DNA of 64,000 bases from Streptomyces sp. NBC_01314 (GCF_041435215.1 NZ_CP108394.1:5642001-5706000); one strand, 5' to 3'; counted from the stretch's first letter, positions 49,571-59,336 are shown. Program-made: numbers and translations. The notes: generated from the letters alone by a model not told the origin.

Positions 49571-51790
49571 TCAGCGCCCCAGCCGTCCGCGGACCATGCC
49601 AACCATCGAGTTGAGCTCTTCGATGCGCATGCGTCGCGCGGCGACGTAGAAGACACCGAGCAGAACGATTCCTCCCCCGACGAGTGCGAGCATCGAGCCG
49701 CCCACGCCCTGCCCCAGGGACCGGCTGATGCCGTAGCAGGCGGCGCCACTGAGCAGCGCCGCGGGCAGCGAGGCGATGGACAGCCGCGCGTACGTCCGCA
49801 TGACCTTGGATCCGTCCAGGTCCCCGCCCAGCCGCTTCTTGAGCCGACGCCAGGCGATGCCGACACCGAACATGTACGCCAGACCGTACGACGCCGCCAT
49901 GCCGACCACGGCCCAGCGGGCCGGGATCACGAAGAAGCAGACCGCGGAGGCGCTCGCGTTGACGGCGGCCACGATGACCGTGTTGTAGAACGGCGTCCGG
50001 GTGTCCTCATACGCGTAGAAGGCGCGGAGGACGACGTACTGCACGGAGTACGGGATCAGGCCGAGCCCGAAGGCCATCAGCATGAAGCCCATGTTCGTGG
50101 CCGCGCCGGTGCCGGATGAACCGAAGATCAGCGTGCACATCGGGATGCCGAGTGCGACGAAGCCGAAGGCGATCGGCACGATGGCGACCGCCGTGGTGCG
50201 CAGGCCCTGTGAGATGTCGTCACGAACGGCGCCCGTGTCGTCCTCGGCGGCCGAGCGCGAGATGCGCGGCAGGAGGGCGGCCATGAGCGAGACGGTGATG
50301 ATGGCCTGCGGCAGGCCCCAGATGAGCTGGGCGTTGGCGTAGGCGCTGAAACCTGTGCCGGCGATCTTCGTCTCCGTGACCGCCGCAGTCGCCAACTGGG
50401 TGACGACGAGGGCGCCCGCCTGGTTGGCGAGCACGAACAGGATCGTCCACTTGGCCAGCATCGCGGCCTTGCCGAGACCGTGACCCTTCCAGTCGAAGCG
50501 CAGCCGCATCCGGAACCCGGTCTCCCGCAGGTACGGGATCATCGCCAGGGACTGGACCACGAGACCCAGGAGAATGCCGATACCGAGTAGCCGCTCGCCC
50601 TCCGGCGGGATGTTCTTGACCGACATGTGGGAGTTGGCCGCGCTGCCGTAGACCCAGAGGAACGCGCCGAGGGTGACGATGATGACGATGTTGTTGAGGA
50701 CCGGCGTCCACATCATCGCGCCGAAGCGGCCGCGGGCGTTGAGGATCTGCCCCATCACCACGTGGATGCCCATGAAGAAGATCGAGGGCAGGAAGTAGCG
50801 GGTGAAAGTGACAGCGACGTCGTTGGCCGCGGCGTCGGTGGCGAGGGGCGTCGACAGCGCGCGGACGAGTAGTGGTGCGGCGAACATCGCGAGCGCGGTG
50901 AGGAGGCCCAGGATCACCATGACCAGAGTCAGCAGCCTGTTGGCGTATGCCTCTCCGCCGTCGTCGTCGTCCTTCATGGCACGGACGAGCTGCGGCACGA
51001 AGACGGAGTTGAGACCACCGCCGACGGTCAGGATGTAGATCATCGTCGGCAACTGGTAGGCGACCTGGAAGGACTCACCGAGGAGGGCGAGGCCCAGCGC
51101 CGAGACGATCATCGCCGAGCGGATGAAGCCGGTGAGGCGCGACACCATGGTGCCCGCTGCCATCACGGCGCTCGACTTCAGCAGGCCGGAGGCCCGCCCG
51201 CCCTTCTTCGCCGGGGGCGTGGGCGCCGGAGCGGGTGCGGGCTCCTGGTACGCCGGGCGGCCCGGACCGGGCGACGGGGCAGGGGCCGGCCCGGGAACGG
51301 AGGGCTGCCCCGTGGGGGCGTGGCCGCCTTGCTGCTGGTCGCGGAAGAGATGGGCGAACGCGTCCGGCTCGTGGCGCTCCTCGCCGGCCTGGGTCACCAG
51401 GTCGTCCACGCCGACGAACTGGGTCGTACGTGCGTCGTCGCCGTACGGCAGGTGCCGGGTCGGCCCTTCGGGCTCGGGCGCCGGCGTCTGGGCCCACACA
51501 TGCGGGTCGGGCGCGTACTGAGGCGCCGACGGCTGTGCGTAGAGCGGCTGCTGCGGCTGGTAGGTGCCCGGAGCGGGCGGCGGGTGCGCGGCACGGTCGT
51601 AGAGCGCCTCGGCCACCGGATCCTGTGCGGCGAGATCGCGCGCGCGGTAGGGGTCTTGGTCGTAGGCGTCCTGGAGGTACATGTCCGCGGGATGCTGCGG
51701 CGGCACCTGGCCCGGCCCGGACAGTGGGCCGTCGGGATACCCCGAATCGGCCGCGTCCTGGCCGCGGTCACCGTCGTACGGCGCGTTCAT
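49571..51790 (-). CDS. murJ: Lipid II flippase MurJ (MviN family)
   Basis: A 739-residue protein. The first ~200 residues are cytoplasmic and disordered (Pro/Gln/Tyr/Asp-rich, with Lys-rich end KKGGR). About fourteen transmembrane helices follow with MviN signatures (VSRLTGFIRSAMI, SVFVPQLVRAM). The Arg in TGFIRS and the Arg-rich central cavity needed for lipid II are present. It flips lipid II to the outer face for RodA and the PBPs. ATG 51790. It is 47 bases after the DUF6049 gene and precedes the pseudokinase, all on one strand. Confidence 0.93.
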   Translation of the reverse strand: MNAPYDGDRGQDAADSGYPDGPLSGPGQVPPQHPADMYLQDAYDQDPYRARDLAAQDPVAEALYDRAAHPPPAPGTYQPQQPLYAQPSAPQYAPDPHVWAQTPAPEPEGPTRHLPYGDDARTTQFVGVDDLVTQAGEERHEPDAFAHLFRDQQQGGHAPTGQPSVPGPAPAPSPGPGRPAYQEPAPAPAPTPPAKKGGRASGLLKSSAVMAAGTMVSRLTGFIRSAMIVSALGLALLGESFQVAYQLPTMIYILTVGGGLNSVFVPQLVRAMKDDDDGGEAYANRLLTLVMVILGLLTALAMFAAPLLVRALSTPLATDAAANDVAVTFTRYFLPSIFFMGIHVVMGQILNARGRFGAMMWTPVLNNIVIIVTLGAFLWVYGSAANSHMSVKNIPPEGERLLGIGILLGLVVQSLAMIPYLRETGFRMRLRFDWKGHGLGKAAMLAKWTILFVLANQAGALVVTQLATAAVTETKIAGTGFSAYANAQLIWGLPQAIITVSLMAALLPRISRSAAEDDTGAVRDDISQGLRTTAVAIVPIAFGFVALGIPMCTLIFGSSGTGAATNMGFMLMAFGLGLIPYSVQYVVLRAFYAYEDTRTPFYNTVIVAAVNASASAVCFFVIPARWAVVGMAASYGLAYMFGVGIAWRRLKKRLGGDLDGSKVMRTYARLSIASLPAALLSGAACYGISRSLGQGVGGSMLALVGGGIVLLGVFYVAARRMRIEELNSMVGMVRGRLGR

Positions 51791-51837
51791 GGTTACCCCA
51801 CCTCATCGTCCCCGGGCCAACCGGCCACGACAGTCGC

Positions 51838-54255
51838 TCAACGGTCCACTCTCTCACCCGTGCCGGAGGGGTCGGCGCTTTCCGGAGCGGTGTCCGGTGC
51901 CGGGTCACTCGGGTGCTCCGGCTCATCTGACCCGGACTTCGCCGGGGACTGCTCTTCGGCAGTGTGTACGGCTGAGGCCGCTTCGGCGTTCGCGTCCTCG
52001 TCCGTCGGGACGCTTTCCGACGGGTCGTCGTCAGCCGGGGCTCCCTCCGCCGACTGCCGGGCGGCGGCGCGCTTGCGCTGCGTGTACATCCGGAATCCGG
52101 CGAGGACGAGGAGCAGGACGCCACCGGCAATGACCAGCATGACCGTGGGCGTGATCTCGGTGACGTTCACCGTGAATCTGACCTCGTCACCATACTTCTC
52201 GCCGTCAGCCGTGTAGAGCTGGGCAACGACATCGACCTTGCCGTTGGCCTCGGCGTTGGTGGTGAACTTCACCGACTCGCGGCGTTCGCCGGAGATGTCG
52301 ATACCCTGCTCGTCGAAGTCACCGAAGTCACCGTCACCGATCTTCAGGCGCTTCGGGGCCTTCGACGTGAGGCGCAGCGTCAGGTTGTCGACACCCTGCA
52401 CGAGGTTGTTCTGCACGGTCACGGGGATCGTCGCGCTACGGCCCGAGAGCTTTGTCTCGGACTTCTCGATCAGCCGGACCTGGCCGGTGAGCGAGTTGAG
52501 GTAGGACTGCACGTCGTTGCGATAGACGGCCGCGTCCATGGAGCGGCCCCGCCAGGAGGTGGACATCTCCCGGTCCATGGTCCTGCCGAACGGCGTGACC
52601 ACGCGGGACCGGTCGGTGAGGATCACCTTGAAGCGGTCGAGATCGGCCTGCGTGGCGTGGATCTCCCCGAACGCCGACTTCGACAGCGCCTGCTTCCGTA
52701 GCGACTTGGGGTAGGCCGAAGCCGACGGGATCCTGGTGGTGGCGCTCGGGTCGGGTTTCGTGGCGGCGGCCTCGGACAGTTCCTGGGGTTGCGACCAGTT
52801 TCCCCCCTGGAGCGCCGTCAGGGCCTGCGCCATCGTCTGCGCCTGGCTCGCCGACGGCATGCGCTGCGGGGCGATCACGACGCTGCGCTGCTTGTTGTTC
52901 TGGAGGTCCGTCACCAGGCTCTGGGCGAGGAACCTCTGCACCGCCAGCGTGGAGCTCTCGGCCTTCGTCATGTCGCCCTGGAACGCCTTCGACAGCCGGG
53001 CGTCCGCGACCACGGCCGTGGTGCCGCCGCCGACGGGCCGGGCCGCGTTGGGCGTGTAGGACAGGCTGCTGCCCTCCTGCAGGCTGTCGCTGCGGGCGAT
53101 CACCTTGTCGGCGCCCGCGGAGATGGCGACCTTGACGATCGACGGGTCGACGGCGCCGTTGACGGGCCAGGCGAAGTCCGTGTCCGGTACCACCCGGAGG
53201 ATGTTCTGGACGGTGTCCGACGCCACATCGGTGGCGCCCTTCAGCCGGCTGAGGGAGCCCGTGATCGTCTTGCCGTTGTGGGCCAACGAAGCGAGGTCGG
53301 GGTCGGCGAAGGGGAGGGCGATCACCTCCTCGCCCTGGACCGCCGTCTCCAATTCCGCCAGCCACTCCTTGGCTACGGCCTGGTTCTCGCCCGCGACGGT
53401 GGTGCCCCCGCTCCGGACCCGGTAGCTCTCCGTCATCGCGACGACCGATGCCAGAAGATCCGGATCGATCACCCAGGTGATGTCCAGATCCTTGCCCAGC
53501 GTCAGCATCTGTTCCAGGCGTCCGCCGGCCGAGATCTCCTTGGCCAGGTCGTCGTTCAGGAAGACAGGTGTCTGCTGCTCGCCGGGACCGGTCTCGGCCG
53601 TCAGATGGGTGGTGGAGATCAGCGGCCAGAGGTACGTCGTCTTCGTCTTGGCGCCCGCCTCGTCGGGCTGCCACGGCAGAAACGTGCGCTGGATGCCGAG
53701 GACCTGGTCGTACTGAGCGGCGGCGGTCCTCCCCGAGAGGGAGACACCCAGCTGATACACGCCGTCCGAGCCGAGATCCAGCTCCTTGACAGGCACCGAG
53801 ATGGTGAAGGGATGGGCCACACCGGAGGCCAGCGCGGAGAACTTCTCCACGTACTTCCCGCCGACCTCCGCCCCGTCGGTGAACTGGTCGAAGCCGCTGC
53901 GTTTGGCCGCGTCGTCGACGGCCGAGCGGCCCGTCACGGCCCCCGAGGCCACGCGCAGGCCCACGTGGGCGTCCGTGACCGTTTGCCTGCCCTTGTTCGT
54001 CACCGTGCCGGAGACAGTGACCGTGTCGCCGTCGGTGGGCACACTGGGGCTGAGAGAGTCCAGGGAGACCTCGACGGTGTTCGACCCCGTGGCCTCGGCC
54101 AGGGATGCATTCGGCGACGCCTCTGCGGACGGGACCGCGGGCAGCTGAACCAGACCGGCCAGCAGGGGCGCCCCGGCGAACAGCGCTCCGGTGCGCAGCA
54201 GCCACCGGCGGGCAGGTGAGGGACTCGTCCCCTGGAAGTCTGCCGCCTCGGCCAC
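51838..54255 (-). CDS. DUF6049 secreted/membrane-anchored protein
   Basis: An 805-residue protein. A Tat-like N-terminus (SPARRWLLRTGALF) and signal sequence lead to a long extracellular part with beta-rich and helical regions. One transmembrane helix (about residues 735-760) and a cytoplasmic acidic Ser/Glu tail end it. The same family member precedes MviN in mycobacteria (Rv3909-Rv3910 order), so a wall-related role with MurJ is likely. I chose GTG 54255 for its ribosome-like site (GAGGGACGGGCGAG) and compact signal peptide; ATG 54309 and a frame to 54354 are alternatives. The function is unknown. Confidence 0.85.
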   Translation of the reverse strand: MAEAADFQGTSPSPARRWLLRTGALFAGAPLLAGLVQLPAVPSAEASPNASLAEATGSNTVEVSLDSLSPSVPTDGDTVTVSGTVTNKGRQTVTDAHVGLRVASGAVTGRSAVDDAAKRSGFDQFTDGAEVGGKYVEKFSALASGVAHPFTISVPVKELDLGSDGVYQLGVSLSGRTAAAQYDQVLGIQRTFLPWQPDEAGAKTKTTYLWPLISTTHLTAETGPGEQQTPVFLNDDLAKEISAGGRLEQMLTLGKDLDITWVIDPDLLASVVAMTESYRVRSGGTTVAGENQAVAKEWLAELETAVQGEEVIALPFADPDLASLAHNGKTITGSLSRLKGATDVASDTVQNILRVVPDTDFAWPVNGAVDPSIVKVAISAGADKVIARSDSLQEGSSLSYTPNAARPVGGGTTAVVADARLSKAFQGDMTKAESSTLAVQRFLAQSLVTDLQNNKQRSVVIAPQRMPSASQAQTMAQALTALQGGNWSQPQELSEAAATKPDPSATTRIPSASAYPKSLRKQALSKSAFGEIHATQADLDRFKVILTDRSRVVTPFGRTMDREMSTSWRGRSMDAAVYRNDVQSYLNSLTGQVRLIEKSETKLSGRSATIPVTVQNNLVQGVDNLTLRLTSKAPKRLKIGDGDFGDFDEQGIDISGERRESVKFTTNAEANGKVDVVAQLYTADGEKYGDEVRFTVNVTEITPTVMLVIAGGVLLLVLAGFRMYTQRKRAAARQSAEGAPADDDPSESVPTDEDANAEAASAVHTAEEQSPAKSGSDEPEHPSDPAPDTAPESADPSGTGERVDR

Positions 54256-54489
54256 GCGCTCGCCCGTCCCTCGTCGTGTCAGTGGTCGTCGGAATGTGCG
54301 TCCACGCATGGTAACGATGCGCGCCGAGGGGAAGTGCCGCGGTCCGCTCCACAAGATCGGGGGCGAGGCCGGACTGTCCCCTTATGTGCACGTATCAATG
54401 AGGTCGGCGAGGGGGTCCCCCTGCGCTAAGCCTTGTGCCCGTTCAATGGAGGCGACCGCTGCCACCGGCGCCACGTACCCTTTTCTGTT

Positions 54490-55938
54490 GTGCCGAACGC
54501 CAACGAAGACATCAGTGCCCTGAGCCAGGTGCAGCGCCGCGCGGTGAGTGAACTGCTGCGGGTGTCGCCGGTCGCCGACGACCTCGCCCGCCGATTCCAG
54601 AAGGCCGGGTTCTCGCTCGCCCTGGTCGGCGGTTCGGTCAGGGACGCGCTGCTCGGCCGGCTCGGTAACGATCTGGACTTCACGACGGACGCCCGCCCCG
54701 AGGACGTGCTGAAGATCGTGCGCCCCTGGGCCGATGCCGTCTGGGAGGTCGGGATCGCCTTCGGCACGGTGGGGGCGCAGAAGGACGGCTACCAGATCGA
54801 GGTCACGACCTACCGCTCCGAGGCGTACGACCGGACCTCACGCAAGCCCGAGGTGTCGTACGGCGACTCGATCGAGGAAGATCTCGTACGCCGCGACTTC
54901 ACCGTGAACGCGATGGCGGTGGCCCTCCCCGAGAAGGAGTTCATCGACCCCCATGGCGGGCTCGAAGACCTCTCGGCACGCATTCTGCGTACGCCCGGCA
55001 CCCCTGAGGACTCCTTCTCCGACGATCCGCTGCGCATGATGCGGGCCGCGCGTTTCGCCGCTCAGCTGGACTTCGAGGTGGCCCCCGAGGTCGTCTCGGC
55101 GATGACTGACATGGCCGGCCGTCTTGAGATTGTCTCGGCGGAGCGGGTACGGGACGAGTTGAACAAACTGATCCTGTCCGCCCACCCCCGAGAGGGCCTG
55201 AGCCTGCTGGTCGACACCGGGCTCGCCGAGCACGTCCTGCCCGAGCTGCCGGCGTTGCGGCTGGAACGAGACGAGCACCATCGGCACAAGGACGTCTACG
55301 ACCACACACTGATCGTCCTGGAGCAGGCGATCGCGCTTGAGGACGGCGGACCGGACCTCACCCTGCGACTTGCCGCTTTGCTGCACGACATTGGCAAGCC
55401 CCGCACTCGTCGGTTCGAGAAGGACGGCAGGGTCTCCTTCCACCACCACGAGGTGGTGGGCGCCAAGATGACCAAGAAGCGCATGGCTGCCCTCAAGTAC
55501 TCCAACGAACTCGTCAAGGATGTCTCGCGCCTGGTCGAACTGCACCTGCGCTTCCACGGGTACGGCATGGGTGAGTGGACGGACTCCGCCGTCCGCCGCT
55601 ACGTGCGCGACGCCGGCCCACTCCTTGCGCGGCTGCACAAGCTGACCCGCTCCGACTGCACGACACGGAACAAGCGCAAGGCGAACGCTCTGTCTCGCGC
55701 GTACGACGGTCTGGAGGAGCGCATCGCCCAGCTCCAGGAGCAGGAGGAACTGGACGCCATCCGCCCGGACCTCGACGGCAACCAGATCATGGAGATCCTG
55801 GGCGTCGCACCCGGGCCGGCGATCGGGCAGGCGTACAAGTTCCTGCTGGAGCTGCGATTGGAGAACGGGCCGATGGAACACGATGAGGCGGTGACAGCAC
55901 TCAAGGAGTGGTGGGCCCAGACGTCGCAGGTTTCGTGA
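54490..55938 (+). CDS. cca: CCA-adding tRNA nucleotidyltransferase
   Basis: A 482-residue class II enzyme that adds or repairs the CCA end of tRNAs, needed here because two of the three tRNAs in the window lack an encoded CCA. The nucleotidyltransferase motif is LVGGSVRDALLGR with DLDFTTDA; later motifs include EEDLVRRDFTVNAMA. A C-terminal HD domain carries LLHDIGKP. I chose GTG 54490, which has no Shine-Dalgarno but a TACCCT hexamer 8-13 bases upstream, so the mRNA may be leaderless. It ends at a terminator followed by two parS palindromes. Confidence 0.92.
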   Translation: MPNANEDISALSQVQRRAVSELLRVSPVADDLARRFQKAGFSLALVGGSVRDALLGRLGNDLDFTTDARPEDVLKIVRPWADAVWEVGIAFGTVGAQKDGYQIEVTTYRSEAYDRTSRKPEVSYGDSIEEDLVRRDFTVNAMAVALPEKEFIDPHGGLEDLSARILRTPGTPEDSFSDDPLRMMRAARFAAQLDFEVAPEVVSAMTDMAGRLEIVSAERVRDELNKLILSAHPREGLSLLVDTGLAEHVLPELPALRLERDEHHRHKDVYDHTLIVLEQAIALEDGGPDLTLRLAALLHDIGKPRTRRFEKDGRVSFHHHEVVGAKMTKKRMAALKYSNELVKDVSRLVELHLRFHGYGMGEWTDSAVRRYVRDAGPLLARLHKLTRSDCTTRNKRKANALSRAYDGLEERIAQLQEQEELDAIRPDLDGNQIMEILGVAPGPAIGQAYKFLLELRLENGPMEHDEAVTALKEWWAQTSQVS

Positions 55939-55944
55939 CGACAG

Positions 55945-55967
55945 ATCCTCCGCCGACTGCGGAGGAT
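55945..55967 (+). terminator. Terminator after cca
   Basis: ATCCTCCGC and GCGGAGGAT form a perfect 9-bp stem around CGACT, six bases after the stop. Confidence 0.8.
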
Positions 55968-55983
55968 GACAGCGCGGTGCGAT

Positions 55984-55997
55984 GTTTCACGTGAAAC
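55984..55997. other. parS: parS site (perfect), centre of a 38-bp palindrome
   Basis: GTTTCACGTGAAAC is the centre of a perfect palindrome covering 55972-56009, each arm 19 bases beginning GCGCGGTGCGATG. It lies between convergent cca and the MFS gene. Confidence 0.95.
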
Positions 55998-56060
55998 ATC
56001 GCACCGCGCCGCTGTCGTGTCGCGGAGTCGACAGGGGGAGGCGCGGGTACGAGCGGCGAT

Positions 56061-56074
56061 GTTTCACGTGAAAC
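56061..56074. other. parS: parS site (perfect), centre of a 34-bp palindrome
   Basis: GTTTCACGTGAAAC is the centre of a perfect palindrome over 56051-56084, with arms starting GAGCGGCGATG. Centre-to-centre 77 bp from the previous parS. Confidence 0.95.
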
Positions 56075-56089
56075 ATCGCCGCTCCCGCA

Positions 56090-57379
56090 TCAGCGCCGCC
56101 TGGTTACCCCGAAGCGGGCCATGGCTGAAGCGATCACTCCATAGATCACGGCCACGGTGATCACCAGAGCGGGCGAGCGACCGTCCGGAGGGAGCATCAG
56201 GGCGGCCACGGCGGCGGCGCCGACGAAGGCGACGTTGAACAGGACGTCATAGAGGGAGAAGATCCGGCCCCGGTAGCCATCGTCGACAGAGGACTGGACG
56301 ATCGTGTCCGTGGAGATTTTCGCTCCCTGTGTGACCAGACCCAGGACGAACGCCGCGATCAGTATGGGCACTTCCGTGAACGGCAGGCCGAGGGCCGGTT
56401 CCAGCACGGTGGCGGCAGCGGAGCAGGTGACGATCCAGAGGCCGGGCCCCAATCGTCCGGCTGCCCAGGGCGTGATCACCGCCGCGGTGAAGAATCCCGC
56501 TCCCGAGATCCCCACGGCGAGACCGAGGAGGGCCAACCCCTGCTCGGAGTCGGACGCCCCGGAACCATCGGACGACCAAGCGTATCGGCAGAGCATGAGC
56601 ACCATGACCGTCAGGGCGCCGTAGCAGAACCGCATCAGCGTCATCGAGGCCAAGGCCCAGGCAGCAGCCCGCCGCCCCGGTTCGGCAAGATGTCGTACGC
56701 CTGCTGCCAGGCCCCGTGCGGTCCCGGCGAGCGCCGCACCCAGCCGAGGCTGCAGCAAATCCGTTTCTGGGCCGAGCAGTTCCCGGGCGATACGCAGTGA
56801 GGCCAGGGCCGCGCACAGATACAGGGCCGAGCCGAGGAGGACGACCAGCGCGTCGGAGTCCGAGGCCGCCAGCCGAACGACGAAAGCGAGTCCCCCGCCG
56901 GCGGTCGCCGCGAGCGTTCCGGCTGTCGGCGAGAGCGAGTTGGCGACCACCAGACGGTCGGCGTCCACCACACGGGGCAGCGCGGCGGAGAGTCCGGCCA
57001 ACACGAAGCGGTTGACCGCGGTGACGCACAGAGCGGAGACATAGAAGAGCCAGTCGGGCACGTGGCTCAGGATCAGGACGGCTGTCACGGACGCCAGTAG
57101 GGCGCGCAACAGGTTTCCGTACAGCAGCACCTGTCGACGTCGCCAGCGGTCCAGCAGGACGCCCGCGAAGGGGCCGACGAGGGAGTACGGCAGGAGCAGG
57201 ACCGCCATGGCGGAGGCGATGGCGGCCGCCGAGGTCTGCTTTTCGGGGGAGAAGACGACGTACGCGGCGAGCGCGACCTGATAGACGCCGTCGGCTCCCT
57301 GGGACAGCAGTCGGACTGCCAGCAAATGCCGGAAGTCCCGAAGGCGGAGCAGGACGCGCAGGTCGCGGACGACGGACAT
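56090..57379 (-). CDS. MFS transporter
   Basis: A 429-residue major facilitator protein with twelve predicted helices and the loop-2 signature GVLLDRWRRRQVL. The substrate is unknown; the pattern resembles drug or metabolite exporters of the DHA/EntS type. ATG 57379; the frame continues to 57436 without a good site. It lies alone between parS palindromes and the ino1 terminator. Confidence 0.85.
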   Translation of the reverse strand: MSVVRDLRVLLRLRDFRHLLAVRLLSQGADGVYQVALAAYVVFSPEKQTSAAAIASAMAVLLLPYSLVGPFAGVLLDRWRRRQVLLYGNLLRALLASVTAVLILSHVPDWLFYVSALCVTAVNRFVLAGLSAALPRVVDADRLVVANSLSPTAGTLAATAGGGLAFVVRLAASDSDALVVLLGSALYLCAALASLRIARELLGPETDLLQPRLGAALAGTARGLAAGVRHLAEPGRRAAAWALASMTLMRFCYGALTVMVLMLCRYAWSSDGSGASDSEQGLALLGLAVGISGAGFFTAAVITPWAAGRLGPGLWIVTCSAAATVLEPALGLPFTEVPILIAAFVLGLVTQGAKISTDTIVQSSVDDGYRGRIFSLYDVLFNVAFVGAAAVAALMLPPDGRSPALVITVAVIYGVIASAMARFGVTRRR

Positions 57380-57401
57380 GGGGCACAGCCTCACATACGG
57401 G

Positions 57402-57434
57402 GAGGGTCCCCGGTCGCGTGACCCGGGGACCCTC
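57402..57434 (-). terminator. Terminator of ino1
   Basis: GAGGGTCCCCGG and CCGGGGACCCTC form a perfect 12-bp stem with a 9-base loop, about 25 bases after the ino1 stop. Confidence 0.85.
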
Positions 57435-57457
57435 AACAGCCCACTACGAACGCCTGG

Positions 57458-58540
57458 TCAGCGCTCGACCTCGCCCTTGATGAACTTCTCGACGTTCTCT
57501 CGGGCCTCGTCGTCGAAGTACTGCACCGGCGGGGACTTCATGAAGTACGAGGACGCCGACAGGATCGGGCCGCCGATGCCGCGGTCCTTGGCGATCTTCG
57601 CGGCGCGCACGGCGTCGATGATGACACCGGCGGAGTTCGGGGAGTCCCAGACCTCGAGCTTGTACTCCAGGTTCAGGGGGACGTCACCGAACGCGCGGCC
57701 CTCAAGACGGACGTACGCCCACTTACGGTCGTCGAGCCAGGCCACGTAGTCGGACGGGCCGATGTGGACATTGTCGGCGCCGAGTTCGCGGTCACGGATC
57801 TGGGAGGTGACAGCCTGCGTCTTCGAGATCTTCTTGGACTCCAGGCGTTCGCGCTCGAGCATGTTCTTGAAGTCCATGTTGCCGCCGACGTTCAGCTGCA
57901 TCGTGCGGTCCAGGACCACGCCGCGGTCCTCGAACAGCTTCGCCATGACGCGGTGCGTGATGGTGGCACCGACCTGTGACTTGATGTCGTCACCGACGAT
58001 CGGGACGCCCGCCTCGACGAACTTGTCCGCCCACTCCTTGGTGCCGGCGATGAAGACCGGAAGGGCGTTGACGAAGGCGACCTTGGCGTCGATGGCGCAC
58101 TGGGCGTAGAACTTAGCCGCCGCCTCGGACCCGACGGGCAGGTAGCAGACGAGGACGTCGACCTGCTTGTCCTTGAGGACCTGGACCACGTCGACCGGGC
58201 TGTCGGCGGACTCCTCGATGGTCTCGCGGTAGTACTTGCCGAGGCCGTCGAGGGTGTGGCCGCGCTGCACGGTCACACCGGTGGCGGGCACGTCACAGAT
58301 CTTGATGGTGTTGTTCTCGGAGGCGCCGATGGCGTCCGCGAGGTCGAGGCCGACCTTCTTGGCGTCGACATCGAAGGCGGCGACGAACTCCACGTCACGG
58401 ACGTGGTAGTCACCGAACCGCACGTGCATGAGGCCCGGGACCCTCGACGCCGGGTCGGCGTCCTTGTAGTACTCGACTCCCTGCACCAGCGACGCGGCGC
58501 AGTTGCCCACACCGACGACGGCTACGCGAACCGAACCCAT
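57458..58540 (-). CDS. ino1: myo-Inositol-1-phosphate synthase
   Basis: A 360-residue NAD-dependent enzyme turning glucose 6-phosphate into inositol 1-phosphate, the first step to phosphatidylinositol and mycothiol in actinobacteria. It shows the Rossmann start [16 protein letters not shown], the VCYLPVGSE and NALPVFIA motifs, and the LNVGGNMDF segment. ATG 58540 is the natural start; the frame to 58588 overlaps the padR end. Cotranscribed with the PadR gene, 44 bases upstream. Confidence 0.95.
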   Translation of the reverse strand: MGSVRVAVVGVGNCAASLVQGVEYYKDADPASRVPGLMHVRFGDYHVRDVEFVAAFDVDAKKVGLDLADAIGASENNTIKICDVPATGVTVQRGHTLDGLGKYYRETIEESADSPVDVVQVLKDKQVDVLVCYLPVGSEAAAKFYAQCAIDAKVAFVNALPVFIAGTKEWADKFVEAGVPIVGDDIKSQVGATITHRVMAKLFEDRGVVLDRTMQLNVGGNMDFKNMLERERLESKKISKTQAVTSQIRDRELGADNVHIGPSDYVAWLDDRKWAYVRLEGRAFGDVPLNLEYKLEVWDSPNSAGVIIDAVRAAKIAKDRGIGGPILSASSYFMKSPPVQYFDDEARENVEKFIKGEVER

Positions 58541-58584
58541 TCCGGTTGCTCCCTGTGTGTACGAGTGAGGTCCTGGCAGGGACC

Positions 58585-59265
58585 TCACGTGGTGGTGTCG
58601 CCGGGCGCATCCGGCCCGGGGGTATCCCCGGGCCGGGGCAGAGCGCCCGACGCTCCCTCTGTGGTGTCGCGAGCGGGTTCTCCGAGGGCGGGCCCCTTCA
58701 GGTCCCGGCCTGCCCGCTCGCTCTCGATGAGCTCATTCAGCCAGCGCACTTCGCGCTCCACGGACTCCATCCCGTGGCGCTGGAGCTCGAGTGTGTAGTC
58801 GTCGAGGCGCTCGCGAGTGCGCGCCAGAGAGGCACGCATCTTCTCCAGCCGTTCCTCCAAACGGCTGCGACGGCCCTCCAGGACGCGCATGCGCACATCA
58901 CGGGAGGTCTGCCCGAAGAACGCGAAGCGAGCAGCGAAGTGCTCGTCCTCGTAGGCGTCGGGACCCGTCTGCGAGAGCAGCTCCTCGAAGTGCTCCTTAC
59001 CTTCCGCCGTCAACCGGTAGACGATCTTGGCGCGGCGGCCCGTGAGGGGGGCGGCGGCAGCATCTTCCGGGGTACCACCCGATTCCTCGATCAACCAGCC
59101 GTTGGCGACCAGCGTCTTGAGGCAGGGGTAGAGCGTCCCGTAGCTGAACGCACGGAACACACCCAACGACGTGTTGAGTCGTTTGCGCAGCTCATAGCCG
59201 TGCATCGGGGCTTCGCGGAGCAGGCCGAGGACAGCGAACTCGAGTATCCCGGAGCGCCGGCTCAT
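58585..59265 (-). CDS. PadR-family transcriptional regulator
   Basis: A 226-residue regulator. The winged helix (residues ~8-85, with [10 protein letters not shown] and [19 protein letters not shown]) is followed by a helical dimerisation domain (about 120-200) and a Pro/Gly/Thr-rich tail. It probably represses its own promoter through the palindrome 50 bases upstream, and thereby the downstream ino1. In actinobacteria this arrangement couples inositol synthesis to a PadR switch; the ligand is unknown. Confidence 0.9.
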   Translation of the reverse strand: MSRRSGILEFAVLGLLREAPMHGYELRKRLNTSLGVFRAFSYGTLYPCLKTLVANGWLIEESGGTPEDAAAAPLTGRRAKIVYRLTAEGKEHFEELLSQTGPDAYEDEHFAARFAFFGQTSRDVRMRVLEGRRSRLEERLEKMRASLARTRERLDDYTLELQRHGMESVEREVRWLNELIESERAGRDLKGPALGEPARDTTEGASGALPRPGDTPGPDAPGDTTT

Positions 59266-59315
59266 CGTCGCCTCCCCTCTCCCGCTGGCCCTGCCGACAC
59301 GTTTTATGCCGAGCT

Positions 59316-59336
59316 GATGTATCGACTCGATACATC
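59316..59336. promoter_or_regulatory. Operator palindrome upstream of padR
   Basis: GATGTATCGA-C-TCGATACATC is a perfect 21-bp inverted repeat around one central base, 51 bases upstream of the padR start. It fits the size of PadR operators and lies where a promoter would be expected. Confidence 0.8.

Noticed and set aside
53953..53964. GCCCACGTGGGC palindrome in the DUF6049 gene
   Set aside because: It shares only the central CACGTG with parS; the outer bases differ, so ParB binding is not expected.
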